Notes: generated by a model from the sequence alone, not told the origin. A stretch of DNA of 20,929 bases from an uncultured Gemmatimonadota bacterium (GCA_946478895.1 CAMLDY010000041.1:1-20929); one strand, 5' to 3'; positions 1 through 14,060 are shown, counted from the stretch's first letter. Program-made: numbers and translations.

Positions 1-132
1 CCAACCGCGGACTCCGACGGCGAGACGCGATGCTTCCCGAGAGCTGTCAGCGTAGCAGCTGTAAAGCTTACCGCTGCCCGCTTCAGTTCATGTGGCGGCC
101 GGCCAGGCCACGTGACGCTCTACGCCGCGATG

Positions 133-1620
133 CTACGCCGAGACCCTCTCGAGGTTGGCTTCGCAGGCATCGCAGTTATTGCACGTCCAGTCCTCGGCCA
201 CCTTCTCCCCGAAGTGCTCGAGGATGTAGCGGGTACGGCACTGCGTAGTCTGACAGAACTGGATCATCGTGCGCAGCTTCTCCTGATCCATCGCTCGACG
301 CTCTTCATAGTCCTGGAGGTCGGCACTCAGATCGACGGCGCAGAGATTCTCACCGAGTCGTTCCCACTTTCCGCCGCGGTGCTCGCGAACGAGACCGTGG
401 CGCTTGAGCAGAGCGAAGACGATCTTCGCTTTGCGGGAAGGGATGCCGGTGATTTCCACGATGTCGTCGAGAAGGACCGGAGTCTTGAGCGGATACTTCT
501 CCAGCGCCAGCGCAACCTGCGCCGCTTCCTGCACCTCGGGATATTTTCCGCCGAGGAAGTACGACTGGATGCGCTTGTCTTCGACGCGGTACAGGACGCG
601 GCAGATAGCAGGCTGACCGTCGCGGCCCGCTCGGCCGGCTTCCTGGTAGTACGCCTCGATCGAGCCGGGGAAATGGTAGTGGATCACCCAGCGCAGATCC
701 TGCTTGTCGATGCCGAGTCCGAACGCGTTGGTCGCGATGATCGCCTTGAGCTCGCCGGCCATGAAGCTGTCCTGGACTTCCTTGCGATCGGCCGCCGGGC
801 GCTTGCCGTGGTAGAGGCCGATCTTGAAATCCTCCTTCAGCATCTCGTAGAGCCGCTCCGCTTCCTTCACCGTCGCGACGTAGATCACCCCCGCGCCCTC
901 GAACTCACGCAACGCGTGTCGGAGCGTGGTGTCCTTGATCTGATCGTTGACGGTGCGAATCACCTCGAAGCGCAGGTTGGGACGCGCGAACCCGGTGATG
1001 GTGATGTGCGGATCGTTCATCCCGAGCTGGCGGATGATGTCGGACTGCACGTGCTCGGTCGCCGTGGCGGTGAGGGCCAGAATCGGCGGCCGCCCGAGGC
1101 GCTTCGAGATCGCTCCCAGTGAGAGATAGTCGGGCCGGAAATCGTGACCCCACTGGCTTACGCAGTGCGCTTCGTCCACGACGAAAAGGCTGATCGGCCT
1201 CGACAGCAGATGCTCGAAGAACGCGCGATCCTTGAAGCGTTCCGGAGTCAGGTAGAGGATCTCACCTTCGCCTTCGGCAATCTGGCGATGGGCTTCCCTC
1301 GTTTCGGAAGTGGAGAGGTGTGAATGCATCGCCACCGAGCTCACGCCCTGCGCCGACAGCTTGTCGTGCTGATCCTTCATCAGGGCGATGAGGGGACTCA
1401 CGACGATGGTCAGTCCGGGGAGCAGTAGCGCTGGCAGCTGGTAGATCATGGATTTGCCGCTGCCGGTCGGCATCACTACCAGGGCATCGCGTCCTGAGAG
1501 CACCGCGTTGAGGGCTTCCCACTGGCCCGGCCGAAAATCCGAATGGCCAAACCGATCCTGCAGCAGCTGACGGGCTGCTTCCTTGGTTACGCGCTTCGAC
1601 ACAGCGGCTGATACAGGCAC
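133..1620 (-). CDS. recQ: RecQ-family ATP-dependent DNA helicase
   Basis: Superfamily 2 3'-to-5' DNA helicase of 495 residues, expected to act in recombinational repair and fork processing. Seen: Q-motif glutamine at 33, Walker A PTGSGKS at 51-57, DEAH box at 149-152 followed by the aromatic-rich loop (CVSQWGHDFRPDY), motif III ALTATAT at 182-188, and motif VI YYQEAGRAGRDGQ at 324-336. Zinc-site cysteines are C461, C480, C483 and C486, at the extreme C-terminus. About 80 residues resembling a winged helix (360-445) lie between the helicase core and the zinc site. E. coli RecQ instead runs helicase, zinc, winged helix, HRDC, and no HRDC is present here. The start is a GTG chosen because AGGA lies 7 nt upstream. 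The gene is divergent from the methyltransferase with 51 bp between them. Family identity is certain; the meaning of the altered domain order is inferred. Confidence 0.95.
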   Translation of the reverse strand: MPVSAAVSKRVTKEAARQLLQDRFGHSDFRPGQWEALNAVLSGRDALVVMPTGSGKSMIYQLPALLLPGLTIVVSPLIALMKDQHDKLSAQGVSSVAMHSHLSTSETREAHRQIAEGEGEILYLTPERFKDRAFFEHLLSRPISLFVVDEAHCVSQWGHDFRPDYLSLGAISKRLGRPPILALTATATEHVQSDIIRQLGMNDPHITITGFARPNLRFEVIRTVNDQIKDTTLRHALREFEGAGVIYVATVKEAERLYEMLKEDFKIGLYHGKRPAADRKEVQDSFMAGELKAIIATNAFGLGIDKQDLRWVIHYHFPGSIEAYYQEAGRAGRDGQPAICRVLYRVEDKRIQSYFLGGKYPEVQEAAQVALALEKYPLKTPVLLDDIVEITGIPSRKAKIVFALLKRHGLVREHRGGKWERLGENLCAVDLSADLQDYEERRAMDQEKLRTMIQFCQTTQCRTRYILEHFGEKVAEDWTCNNCDACEANLERVSA

Positions 1621-1627
1621 AAAGCAT

Positions 1628-1631
1628 TCCT
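1628..1631 (-). promoter_or_regulatory. Ribosome binding site of recQ
   Basis: On the minus strand AGGA is followed by 7 nt and then the GTG at 1620. This fixes the GTG start over an out-of-frame ATG at 1627. Confidence 0.6.
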
Positions 1632-1656
1632 ACTTACGGCCCACGGCTGGGCGTGC

Positions 1657-1662
1657 TAACCT
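1657..1662 (+). promoter_or_regulatory. Candidate -10 box placing the RNA methyltransferase transcript start at its ATG
   Basis: TAACCT fits the TANNNT form of a -10 element and ends 9 nt before the ATG at 1672. Transcription would then begin within a few bases of the start codon, consistent with a leaderless mRNA. There is no clear Shine-Dalgarno sequence and no good -35 box. Six degenerate bases can occur by chance, so this is tentative. Confidence 0.3.
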
Positions 1663-1671
1663 GAGCGCCCG

Positions 1672-2979
1672 ATGCCAACCGCTGTTAGGGCTCCGCTCGA
1701 GATGTTCTCTTCCACGGCTCCAGGCCTCGAGTCGATCGCTGCGGGCGAGCTCAAGTCGCTCGGGATCCGCGGCAGGCAGGAACCGGGCGGAGTGTCGTTC
1801 GGCGGCGATGTGGCGGAGCTTTATCGAGCCAATCTGTGGCTCAGAACCGCGACCCGGGTGCTGGTGAGATTGGGCGCGTTCCACGCCAGCACGTTCTACG
1901 AGCTGGAGCGGAGAGCGAAAAAACTGCCGTGGGAGAATTTTCTTTCGGCGGCCGGAACCGTCACTGTTCGAGTGACGTGCAGGAAGTCGCGGCTCTATCA
2001 CTCCGATGCGGTCGCGGAGCGGGTACTGGGTGCGATCGCGCGCGTTGCCCCGCCGGGAGTGACGATCCAGTCGATCGACTCGGCGTCGGGTTCCAGCGCG
2101 GAGCGCGACACTGTTGATAGTAGTGATGAAGATGGTGACGCCGCTGTGGATGCCGACGCGAGCGTTGTCGCGGACCATGGTCGCGGCGGGCAGCTTTTCG
2201 TCGTGCGCATCGTGCACGACCAGGTCGAGATTAGCGCCGACAGCTCGGGCGAGCTTCTGCACCGCCGCGGATATCGAAAGGATGTCGGGAAGGCGCCGCT
2301 ACGGGAGACGCTCGCCGCGGCGATGATTCTCGCGAGCGGTTGGAAAAAGGACGAGATCCTGATCGATCCACTATGTGGGTCGGGGACCATACTAATCGAA
2401 GCGGCGATGCTGGCGCGGAGAATCGCACCGGGTCTCAGACGCGAATTCCAATTCATGCGCTGGCCGGGGTTCGCCGCCGAGCGCTGGACAGCGATGCTCG
2501 ATGAGGCGCGCGAGTCAGTGGCAGGTCACGCCGCGACCGGGCGCGAGCAAGCCGGCCCGTCGTTCACCATCATTGGTGGTGACCGCGATTCTGGCGCGAT
2601 CGAATCGGCGGTGCGTAATGCGGGGCGCGCCAAGGTGGAGGGCGACATCTCGTTCGCGGTGGACTCGCTCTCCGGCTCACTGGCCAGACTTCGGGAAGCG
2701 GGTGCTGAGCGAGTGCTGGTGTTGACGAATCCCCCCTACGGCGTGCGGGTCGGGAACGAGCGGGAACTCCGGGATCTGTACGCTGCGATCGGTAACGCGG
2801 TGATGGGCAAGTCTGGTTGGCGGGTTGGGCTCCTGACCGCCGATCAAGGGTTGGCGGCGCAGCTAAGGCTGCCGCTCAGGTCGCGGTTCGACTCGCGGAA
2901 CGGTGGGATTCCGGTGAGCTTTTTGGTCAGCGGGAAGCGGGAAGCGGGAGGCGGGAGGCGGGAGGCGGGAATCGGATGA
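1672..2979 (+). CDS. THUMP-domain class I SAM-dependent RNA methyltransferase (RlmL N-terminal-like)
   Basis: Probable rRNA guanine-N2 methyltransferase of the RlmL/TrmN-like group, 435 residues. Seen: an N-terminal ferredoxin-like segment (about 11-65, MFSSTAPGLE) and a THUMP region to about 195. The family hinge LHRRGYRKDVGKAPLRE follows at 196-212, then SAM motif I DPLCGSGTILIEAAM at 232-246 and catalytic motif IV NPPYG at 353-357. The family-typical ending RNGGIPV is at 409-415. Two oddities: an Asp/Glu/Ala-rich insertion (about 143-170) interrupts the THUMP region, and residues from about 421 are translated from a 7-bp tandem repeat, so they are probably not functional sequence. The start could also be the ATG at 1702; 1672 is favoured by the -10-like element 9 nt upstream. 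The target nucleotide cannot be read from sequence, so no symbol is given. Confidence 0.85.
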   Translation: MPTAVRAPLEMFSSTAPGLESIAAGELKSLGIRGRQEPGGVSFGGDVAELYRANLWLRTATRVLVRLGAFHASTFYELERRAKKLPWENFLSAAGTVTVRVTCRKSRLYHSDAVAERVLGAIARVAPPGVTIQSIDSASGSSAERDTVDSSDEDGDAAVDADASVVADHGRGGQLFVVRIVHDQVEISADSSGELLHRRGYRKDVGKAPLRETLAAAMILASGWKKDEILIDPLCGSGTILIEAAMLARRIAPGLRREFQFMRWPGFAAERWTAMLDEARESVAGHAATGREQAGPSFTIIGGDRDSGAIESAVRNAGRAKVEGDISFAVDSLSGSLARLREAGAERVLVLTNPPYGVRVGNERELRDLYAAIGNAVMGKSGWRVGLLTADQGLAAQLRLPLRSRFDSRNGGIPVSFLVSGKREAGGGRREAGIG

Positions 2980-2987
2980 GGGATGAG
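2932..2987 (+). repeat. Decaying 7-bp tandem repeat across the methyltransferase stop codon
   Basis: Eight consecutive heptamers: GGGAAGC twice, GGGAGGC three times, GGGAATC once, then GGATGAG twice. The stop codon (2977-2979) lies in the first GGATGAG. An isolated GGGAAGC recurs at 3013-3019. Because 7 is not a multiple of 3, gain or loss of a copy changes the reading frame of the protein tail. Confidence 0.85.
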
Positions 2988-3054
2988 GATGAGGGCTGAC
3001 GCATGAGAAATCGGGAAGCGGGTGCACTGATGTTGAAACTCGGCACGGAACAGC

Positions 3055-3543
3055 ATGTTAGATAGCAGTCGAACAGGGCGAATTCTGGCCGTCAATCTCT
3101 CCCGCGGCGGTGTGCCGAAAGGGCGCGTTAGTGTCGCACAAGTGTTGCGATCGGGGCTCGTAGGGGACGCGCAAAACGACATCAAGCACCACGGAGGACC
3201 CGACCGCGCGGTGTGCATCTACGCGGTTGAGTTGATCCGCCAGCTCCAGCAGGAAGGCCACCCGATCGACGTCGGAACCGCCGGCGAGAACCTCACGGTC
3301 GAAGGAATCGACTGGGAAGCCGTCGTCCCGGGCCTCCGCATCCAGATTGGCGACGACGTCCTCCTCGAGGTCGCGTCGTACACCAACCCTTGCAAGACCA
3401 TCAAGGAGTCGTTCATCGACGGGGAATTCATCCGCATCGCCCAGAAATTCCACCCCGGCTGGAGCCGGGTGTACGCGCGGGTGATCTCCGAGGGCCAGGT
3501 CCGCCCCGGCGACCAGGTTCGCCTCCTTCCGGCGCCGGCCTAG
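3055..3543 (+). CDS. MOSC-domain protein
   Basis: A 162-residue stand-alone MOSC domain, the fold shared with the C-terminus of molybdenum cofactor sulfurase and with YiiM/YuaD-type proteins. Seen: an early strand GRILAVNLSRGGVPK (8-22), the GLVGDAQNDIKHHGGPDRAVCIY block (34-56) with the typical HHGG..RAV signature, GTAGENLTVEGID (74-86), the RIQIGDDVLLEV strand, and a conserved cysteine C113 in NPCKTI. MOSC proteins are thought to carry sulfur or bind molybdopterin through such a cysteine. Some stand-alone members act in detoxification of N-hydroxylated compounds; the substrate here is unknown. It lies 75 nt after the methyltransferase and is followed by a terminator. The start has only weak ribosome-binding signals. 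Confidence 0.85.
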   Translation: MLDSSRTGRILAVNLSRGGVPKGRVSVAQVLRSGLVGDAQNDIKHHGGPDRAVCIYAVELIRQLQQEGHPIDVGTAGENLTVEGIDWEAVVPGLRIQIGDDVLLEVASYTNPCKTIKESFIDGEFIRIAQKFHPGWSRVYARVISEGQVRPGDQVRLLPAPA

Positions 3544-3552
3544 ACCAGGGGC

Positions 3553-3582
3553 GCGGGGCGTCTCAGCAACGGCCCCGCTTTT
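3553..3582 (+). terminator. Rho-independent terminator after the MOSC gene
   Basis: A perfect 7-bp GC stem (GCGGGGC / GCCCCGC) with a 12-nt loop is followed by TTTT. It separates the MOSC gene from the signalling operon. The T-tract is short, so efficiency may be moderate. Confidence 0.6.
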
Positions 3583-3683
3583 GAATAGTAGAACCCTCTA
3601 GTCCCTCAGGCTCGGAATCGCGTTTCGGCGGTAGCCGGGATCGGCGGTCGACGCGAATCGCGCCGGCCAAAGGAAGTCACACC

Positions 3684-3689
3684 AAGGAG
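3684..3689 (+). promoter_or_regulatory. Ribosome binding site of the poly-HAMP kinase
   Basis: AAGGAG lies 7 nt before the GTG at 3697. This decides the start in favour of GTG over the in-frame ATG at 3721. Confidence 0.7.
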
Positions 3690-3696
3690 TTCAGTC

Positions 3697-10319
<6,623 letters not shown>

Positions 10320-10335
<16 letters not shown>

Positions 10336-11228
10336 CAGAGGCACCGAGCACTGGCGGCGGTCCCGACCGGCCACCGCCTGCCGCAAATCCGCCCGAACGG
10401 CCGAACTTCAAGCCTGATCTCGAGCGGATAGAGATCGAGTTATTGCTGGAAGGGATCTTCCGGCATTACGGATTCGATTTCCGGGCGTACGCATATGCCT
10501 CGATCCGTCGGCGGCTGTGGAAGCGCATCGAGGAGGAAGGTCTGGCCAATGTGAGCGCGCTCCAGGAACGCGTGCTCCACGAGCCCGAGATGATGGAGAA
10601 GCTGCTGCTGGATCTCTCCATCAACGTCACGGCGATGTTCCGTGATCCGGGCTTCTACGTGACGTTCCGCGAGCACGTCGTGCCGCTGCTGCGCACCTAC
10701 CCTTTCATCCGCATCTGGCACGCCGGTTGTTCGACGGGCGAAGAAGTGTACTCGATGGCGATCCTGCTGCGCGAGGAAGGACTCTACGAGCGCGCGCGCA
10801 TCTATGCCACCGACATCAACGAGGTCGTCCTACAGCGGGCCAAGGCGGGGATCTTCCCGCTGGAGCGGATGCAGGAGTACACCGACAACTACATTCGCGC
10901 CGGTGGAAAGAAATCGTTCTCCGAGTACTACACGGCGAAGTACGGCGGCGCGCTGTTCGATCAGTCGCTGACGAAGAACGTCGTGTTCTCGCAGCACAAC
11001 CTGGTGACCGATGGGTCGTTCAGCGAGTTCAACGTCATTCTGTGCCGTAACGTTCTGATCTACTTCGACAAATCGCTGCAGTCGAAGGTCCACGGGCTTT
11101 TCTACGACAGCCTCGCTATGTTCGGAGTGCTCGTTCTCGGCAGCAAGGAGACGCTGCGGTTCATGGCTCACGAGGAATCCTACCAGCAGATCGCACCGCC
11201 CGAAAAAATCTTCCGGAAGGTGCGGTAG
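10320..11228 (+). CDS. cheR: CheR-type SAM-dependent protein glutamate methyltransferase
   Basis: 302 residues. CheR enzymes methylate glutamates on signalling coiled coils, classically in chemoreceptors. Seen: a Pro-rich leader (1-30), the CheR all-alpha N-domain (about 35-115) with [20 protein letters not shown] (51-70) and [10 protein letters not shown] (101-110), SAM motif [16 protein letters not shown] (134-148), acidic ribose-contact region [12 protein letters not shown] (163-174), and [14 protein letters not shown] (237-250). The ATG at 10320 overlaps the kinase gene by 16 nt and gives the family-like N-terminus. An upstream in-frame ATG at 10245 would add residues encoded inside the kinase REC3 region with no CheR similarity. 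No TPR or pentapeptide-tether partner is visible. The substrate is inferred to be the neighbouring poly-HAMP kinase or an unlinked receptor. Confidence 0.93.
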
Positions 11229-11229
11229 C

Positions 11230-11823
11230 ATGCCGTACTCGGTGGTGGCGCTCGGCACTTCGTGGGGCGGGTTGTCAGCGATGACCAAGCTGCTCGGCGC
11301 GCTTCCCGCCGGTTATCCGATTCCGATCGTGGTGGTCCAGCACCGCAGCAAGGATTCCGACATGCTGCTCGTTCGGCTGCTGCAGGACACCACCGAGCTG
11401 AACGTCTGCGAGATCGAGGACAAGGACGTGCTGTGCGCCGGCACCGTGCACATCGCGCCCGCGGATTATCACGTTCTCATCGAGCCGGGCTACCTCTCTC
11501 TCAGCATCGAAGAGCCGGTGAGGTTCAGCCGCCCCTCGATCGACGTGATGTTCACCTCTGCCGCCGACACTTACGCGAGCGGCGCTATCGGAGTAGTGCT
11601 GACCGGGGCGAACGAAGACGGCGCGCGTGGCTTGGCGAAAATCGTTCGCGCCGGCGGACGCGCCGTCGTTCAGGATCCGAAGACGGCGGAGATTCCGATC
11701 ATGCCGGCCGCCGCGATCAGAGCGGTGCCGACGGCGGAGATCGTACCACTGGACAAGCTCGCGCCGCGACTGATTCAGCTCGGCGAAGAGAAACCGCGGG
11801 TGGGCAGGCGGACGGCGGTATGA
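11230..11823 (+). CDS. cheB: CheB-type methylesterase, catalytic domain only
   Basis: 197 residues, matching the catalytic domain of CheB, which hydrolyses glutamyl methyl esters (and deamidates glutamines) on receptors. Seen: the nucleophile motif GTSWGG with S11, the histidine motif QHRS with H38, and LTGANEDGARG with D130, giving the Ser-His-Asp triad. IAPADYHVLIE (75-85) and a FSRPSIDVMF segment (99-108) are also family features. The usual N-terminal receiver domain, which gates CheB through CheA phosphorylation, is absent. The protein begins directly at the first strand of the esterase. A GGAAGG lies 9 nt before the ATG and the gene starts 1 nt after the cheR stop. Activity may therefore be constitutive or controlled by partner binding. 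Confidence 0.93.
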   Translation: MPYSVVALGTSWGGLSAMTKLLGALPAGYPIPIVVVQHRSKDSDMLLVRLLQDTTELNVCEIEDKDVLCAGTVHIAPADYHVLIEPGYLSLSIEEPVRFSRPSIDVMFTSAADTYASGAIGVVLTGANEDGARGLAKIVRAGGRAVVQDPKTAEIPIMPAAAIRAVPTAEIVPLDKLAPRLIQLGEEKPRVGRRTAV

Positions 11824-13130
11824 CGAGCGATCGCGCCGGGATGAACGGGCAACCCGACAACCGCGTCAGTCTGCTGCTCGTGGACGACAGGCAGGAGAAT
11901 CTGCTGGCGCTCGAGGCGATACTGGAGCCGCTCCGACAGAACCTGGTTCGGGCGAACTCGGGACCGGAAGCGTTGCGTCATGTCCTGGCGCACGAGTTCG
12001 CTGCAATCCTGCTCGACGTCCAGATGCCGGGGATGAACGGCTTCGAGGTAGCCGAGATCATCAAGTCACGCGAGAGATCGCGGACTATTCCGATCATCTT
12101 CCTCAGCGCCATCAACAAGGAAGAAGCGTACGTCTTCAAGGGCTACTCGATGGGGGCCGTGGACTACGTCTTCAAGCCGTTCAATCCCGATGTGTTGCGA
12201 TCCAAGGTCTCGGTGTTCGTCGATTTGTTCGTGAAGCAGCGCGAGCTGCAGCACCAGGCGGAGCTGCTGCGCGAGGCCGAGAAGCGCGAGCTGGAGCTCG
12301 AGCATCGCACGTCGCTCCTCGAGGCGGAGGCGCGCTCGGCGGCGAAGCTGGCGCAGATGAACGAAGAGCTGCACCGCCGCCAGATCGCATTGGAGCAGGC
12401 GATGGGCGCGCGGAACCGGTTCTACGCGTCGATGAGCCACGAGCTGCGCACCCCGATCAACGCGGTGATCGGCTACAGCACGCTGATGCTCGACAACATC
12501 TACGGGCCGCTCAACGCAAAGCAAAAGGAAGGCTTGCAGCGAACCCTCAAGGCGGCGCGGCACCTTCTCGAGCTGGTGAACGACGTGCTGGATCTGTCGA
12601 AGATCGAGGCAGGGAAGATCGAGCTCTCACTCCAGCCGGTCACGTTCCCGGGATTGATCGAGGATCTGTTCGTCACGGTGCGGCCTTTGGCCGACGATTA
12701 CGGGTCGCAGCTCACCATGGAGATGCAGACCGAACCGTTCAGCATTGTCAGCGATCCGCGACGGGTGCGGCAGATCCTGCTCAATCTGCTGTCGAACGCA
12801 ATCAAGTTCGGCGAGGGCAAGCCCATCTGTGTGCGCTGCAAACAATGCGGTGACAAAGGGGTAGAACTCGAGGTCGTCGATCAGGGGGTAGGAATCGGGA
12901 CTGATGACCTGCCGAGGATCTTCGAGGAGTTCGTGCAGGTCTCGGAGTCGAAGCAGCCCGGGACGGGTTTAGGGCTCCCAATTTCGCGACGGCTGGCTCA
13001 GCTGTTGGATGGCTCGCTGACGGTCTGCTCGACCCCCGGCGAGGGCAGCACTTTTCGTCTCACTTTGCCGGCCTCTTTAGAGGACGATATGTCCAGAACC
13101 GACGAGTTAGCCGCAGCTACCGTGGCTTAA
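11820..13130 (+). CDS. REC-HisKA-HATPase histidine kinase
   Basis: 436 residues. Seen: an N-terminal receiver (about 15-132) with acidic pair D22/D23, phospho-acceptor D66 in LLDVQMPGMNG and conserved K119; a charged coiled coil (about 138-200); HisKA with H207 in SHELRTPINAV; HATPase_c with N326, DQGVGIG (354-360) and GTGLGL (381-386). The receiver-first order means this kinase can be switched by phosphorylation from another kinase, plausibly the poly-HAMP protein two genes upstream. It has no sensor or membrane segment. Unusual: a C-x2-C-x2-C cluster (C337, C340, C343) in the ATPase domain. The ATG at 11820 overlaps the cheB stop as ATGA, implying coupled translation. An open frame continues upstream to 11262 inside cheB but shows no domain there. 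Confidence 0.92.
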   Translation: MTSDRAGMNGQPDNRVSLLLVDDRQENLLALEAILEPLRQNLVRANSGPEALRHVLAHEFAAILLDVQMPGMNGFEVAEIIKSRERSRTIPIIFLSAINKEEAYVFKGYSMGAVDYVFKPFNPDVLRSKVSVFVDLFVKQRELQHQAELLREAEKRELELEHRTSLLEAEARSAAKLAQMNEELHRRQIALEQAMGARNRFYASMSHELRTPINAVIGYSTLMLDNIYGPLNAKQKEGLQRTLKAARHLLELVNDVLDLSKIEAGKIELSLQPVTFPGLIEDLFVTVRPLADDYGSQLTMEMQTEPFSIVSDPRRVRQILLNLLSNAIKFGEGKPICVRCKQCGDKGVELEVVDQGVGIGTDDLPRIFEEFVQVSESKQPGTGLGLPISRRLAQLLDGSLTVCSTPGEGSTFRLTLPASLEDDMSRTDELAAATVA

Positions 13131-13143
13131 CTACATCCTTTTA

Positions 13144-13171
13144 TTGGCATGGAGGCTGCCTTCCATATAGT
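13144..13171 (+). promoter_or_regulatory. Near-consensus sigma-70-type promoter of the lipoprotein gene
   Basis: TTGGCA (13144-13149), a 16-nt spacer and TATAGT (13166-13171) give 5 of 6 matches in each box. The position is suitable, about 40 nt upstream of a good ribosome binding site (GGAGG, 7 nt before ATG 13213). The spacer contains an imperfect TGGAGG/CTTCCA inverted repeat that could bind a regulator, though this is speculative. Confidence 0.6.
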
Positions 13172-13212
13172 CGCCGTCGCGTAGCGCGGGGGTCAATTCT
13201 GGAGGCTTTAAA

Positions 13213-13704
13213 ATGTACAAAAAGCTAGCAATCCTTCCGGCCGCGTTGCTTGCCTTTGCTTGCGGAGGCAACGACAAAAAGGTCGATGACGCTTTGAATT
13301 CCGATCTTGCGACGGCCGCACAGGCATCGCCATACACTCCGCTCGACAGCATCACCGCCGCCGAGCGGGCGGGAGTCACCACCGTTCCCGCGAAGTCGTT
13401 GACAAGCACGGCGTCGGCGCCGCGGACCACGGTTCGCAGAACGTCGAGCTCTGCACGCCGGAGCACGTCGTCCAGGTCTTCGGGCGGCTATTCGTCTGCT
13501 CCGGTTTACTCTCCGGCGCCGGCTCGCCAGCCGACCGTCGTGAAGCACACCAAGCGTGATGCCGCGATTGGCGCGGGCGCGGGTGCAGTGATTGGCGCGG
13601 TCACCAGTAAGAACAAGGTGAAGGGTGCCATCATCGGTGGCGCAGCCGGAGCGATTCTCGGCGGCATCATCGGGAACAACGTCGACAAGACGAAGCAGTA
13701 CTAG
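13213..13704 (+). CDS. Glycine-zipper domain putative lipoprotein
   Basis: 163 residues. A short basic, hydrophobic leader ends at C17 (LLAFACGG), a plausible though non-canonical lipobox, so the protein is probably lipid-anchored in the cell envelope. Residues about 62-92 are Ser/Thr/Arg-rich and 93-108 Pro/Ser-rich, a likely disordered linker through the periplasm or wall. Residues about 116-157 form a glycine zipper (repeated GxxxG-like AAIGAGAGAVIGAV and IIGGAAGAILGG), of the type found in outer-membrane and stress-related small proteins (YMGG/Rick_17kDa-like). GGAGG lies 7 nt upstream of the ATG, and the gene has its own promoter and terminator, so it is a separate unit from the upstream kinase operon. 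Precise function unknown. Confidence 0.8.
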   Translation: MYKKLAILPAALLAFACGGNDKKVDDALNSDLATAAQASPYTPLDSITAAERAGVTTVPAKSLTSTASAPRTTVRRTSSSARRSTSSRSSGGYSSAPVYSPAPARQPTVVKHTKRDAAIGAGAGAVIGAVTSKNKVKGAIIGGAAGAILGGIIGNNVDKTKQY

Positions 13705-13730
13705 CTGGGACGCCGCGCTGCGGCGACAAA

Positions 13731-13762
13731 GCCCCGGACTCTTCGAGTCCGGGGCTTTTTTT
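13731..13762 (+). terminator. Strong rho-independent terminator of the lipoprotein gene
   Basis: A perfect 10-bp stem (GCCCCGGACT / AGTCCGGGGC) closes a CTTCG loop and is followed by seven T. It begins 26 nt after the stop codon. Confidence 0.95.
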
Positions 13763-13767
13763 GCTGT

Positions 13768-13942
13768 AACTGAACGGGCGGGAGGCGTCTGGGATCAGGC
13801 GCCTGGCGCCAGGTTACGACCGTGGGACGTACTGTCGGTGCGAAACGCAGTTGCCTTTGGATTGAATGCCGCAGCGCAACGTCCTACGGTTGTAACCCCT
13901 TGCCACGCGCCTGCACAACTGACGCCTCCCGCCCGTTCGGTT
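13768..13942. repeat. Long imperfect inverted repeat (possible structured RNA or miniature mobile element)
   Basis: 13768-13789 pairs with 13921-13942 over 22 positions, all canonical except one G.T; 18 are perfect (GAACGGGCGGGAGGCGTC and its complement). Inward, 13796-13807 pairs with 13902-13913 with one mismatch. Then 13812-13830 pairs with 13879-13897 over 19 positions, with two G.T. The remaining 48-nt apex contains a small TGCG-AAA-CGCA hairpin. A 12-bp palindrome (CCTGGCGCCAGG, 13802-13813) lies inside the left arm. The mismatches that are G.T pairs would be tolerated in a plus-strand RNA. There is no coding sequence here. It lies 5 nt after the lipoprotein terminator and about 120 nt before the next gene. 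Confidence 0.85.
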
Positions 13943-14022
13943 GCATTTCCCAACCAATGCCCGTTCGTTGCCGTTGCGCTTGCCGATTTCTTCCGTCCAC
14001 CAGGAGCAGCCCATTGCTCGGC

Positions 14023-14051
14023 TTGCCCATTCGGTGGATGCAGTTTATGGT
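14023..14051 (+). promoter_or_regulatory. Candidate promoter of the pseudo-receiver/sucA unit
   Basis: TTGCCC (14023-14028), a 17-nt spacer and TATGGT (14046-14051) match 4 of 6 positions in each box. The -10 ends 9 nt before the ATG at 14061, and no Shine-Dalgarno sequence precedes that ATG, so a leaderless transcript is possible. The rest of 13943-14060 holds only a small nested stem (13996-14001/14033-14038 and 14004-14008/14015-14019) and no coding signal. Confidence 0.3.
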
Positions 14052-14060
14052 CAACGGCGC

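Noticed and set aside
60..132. Terminator for recQ
   Set aside because: A short GTGGC/GCCAC stem exists beyond the recQ stop but no T-tract follows on the minus strand.
112..1122. 336-codon plus-strand frame over recQ
   Set aside because: Antisense shadow of a complete, motif-rich recQ.
11262..11819. Upstream extension of the REC-first kinase across cheB
   Set aside because: Arg-rich shadow of cheB; the ATGA overlap at 11820 starts just before the receiver domain.
13764..13946. Integron attC site
   Set aside because: The arms end in AAC and GTT, but the flanks CTGTAAC and GTTGCAT do not fit RYYYAAC/GTTRRRY, the element is longer than usual, and there is no integrase or second cassette.
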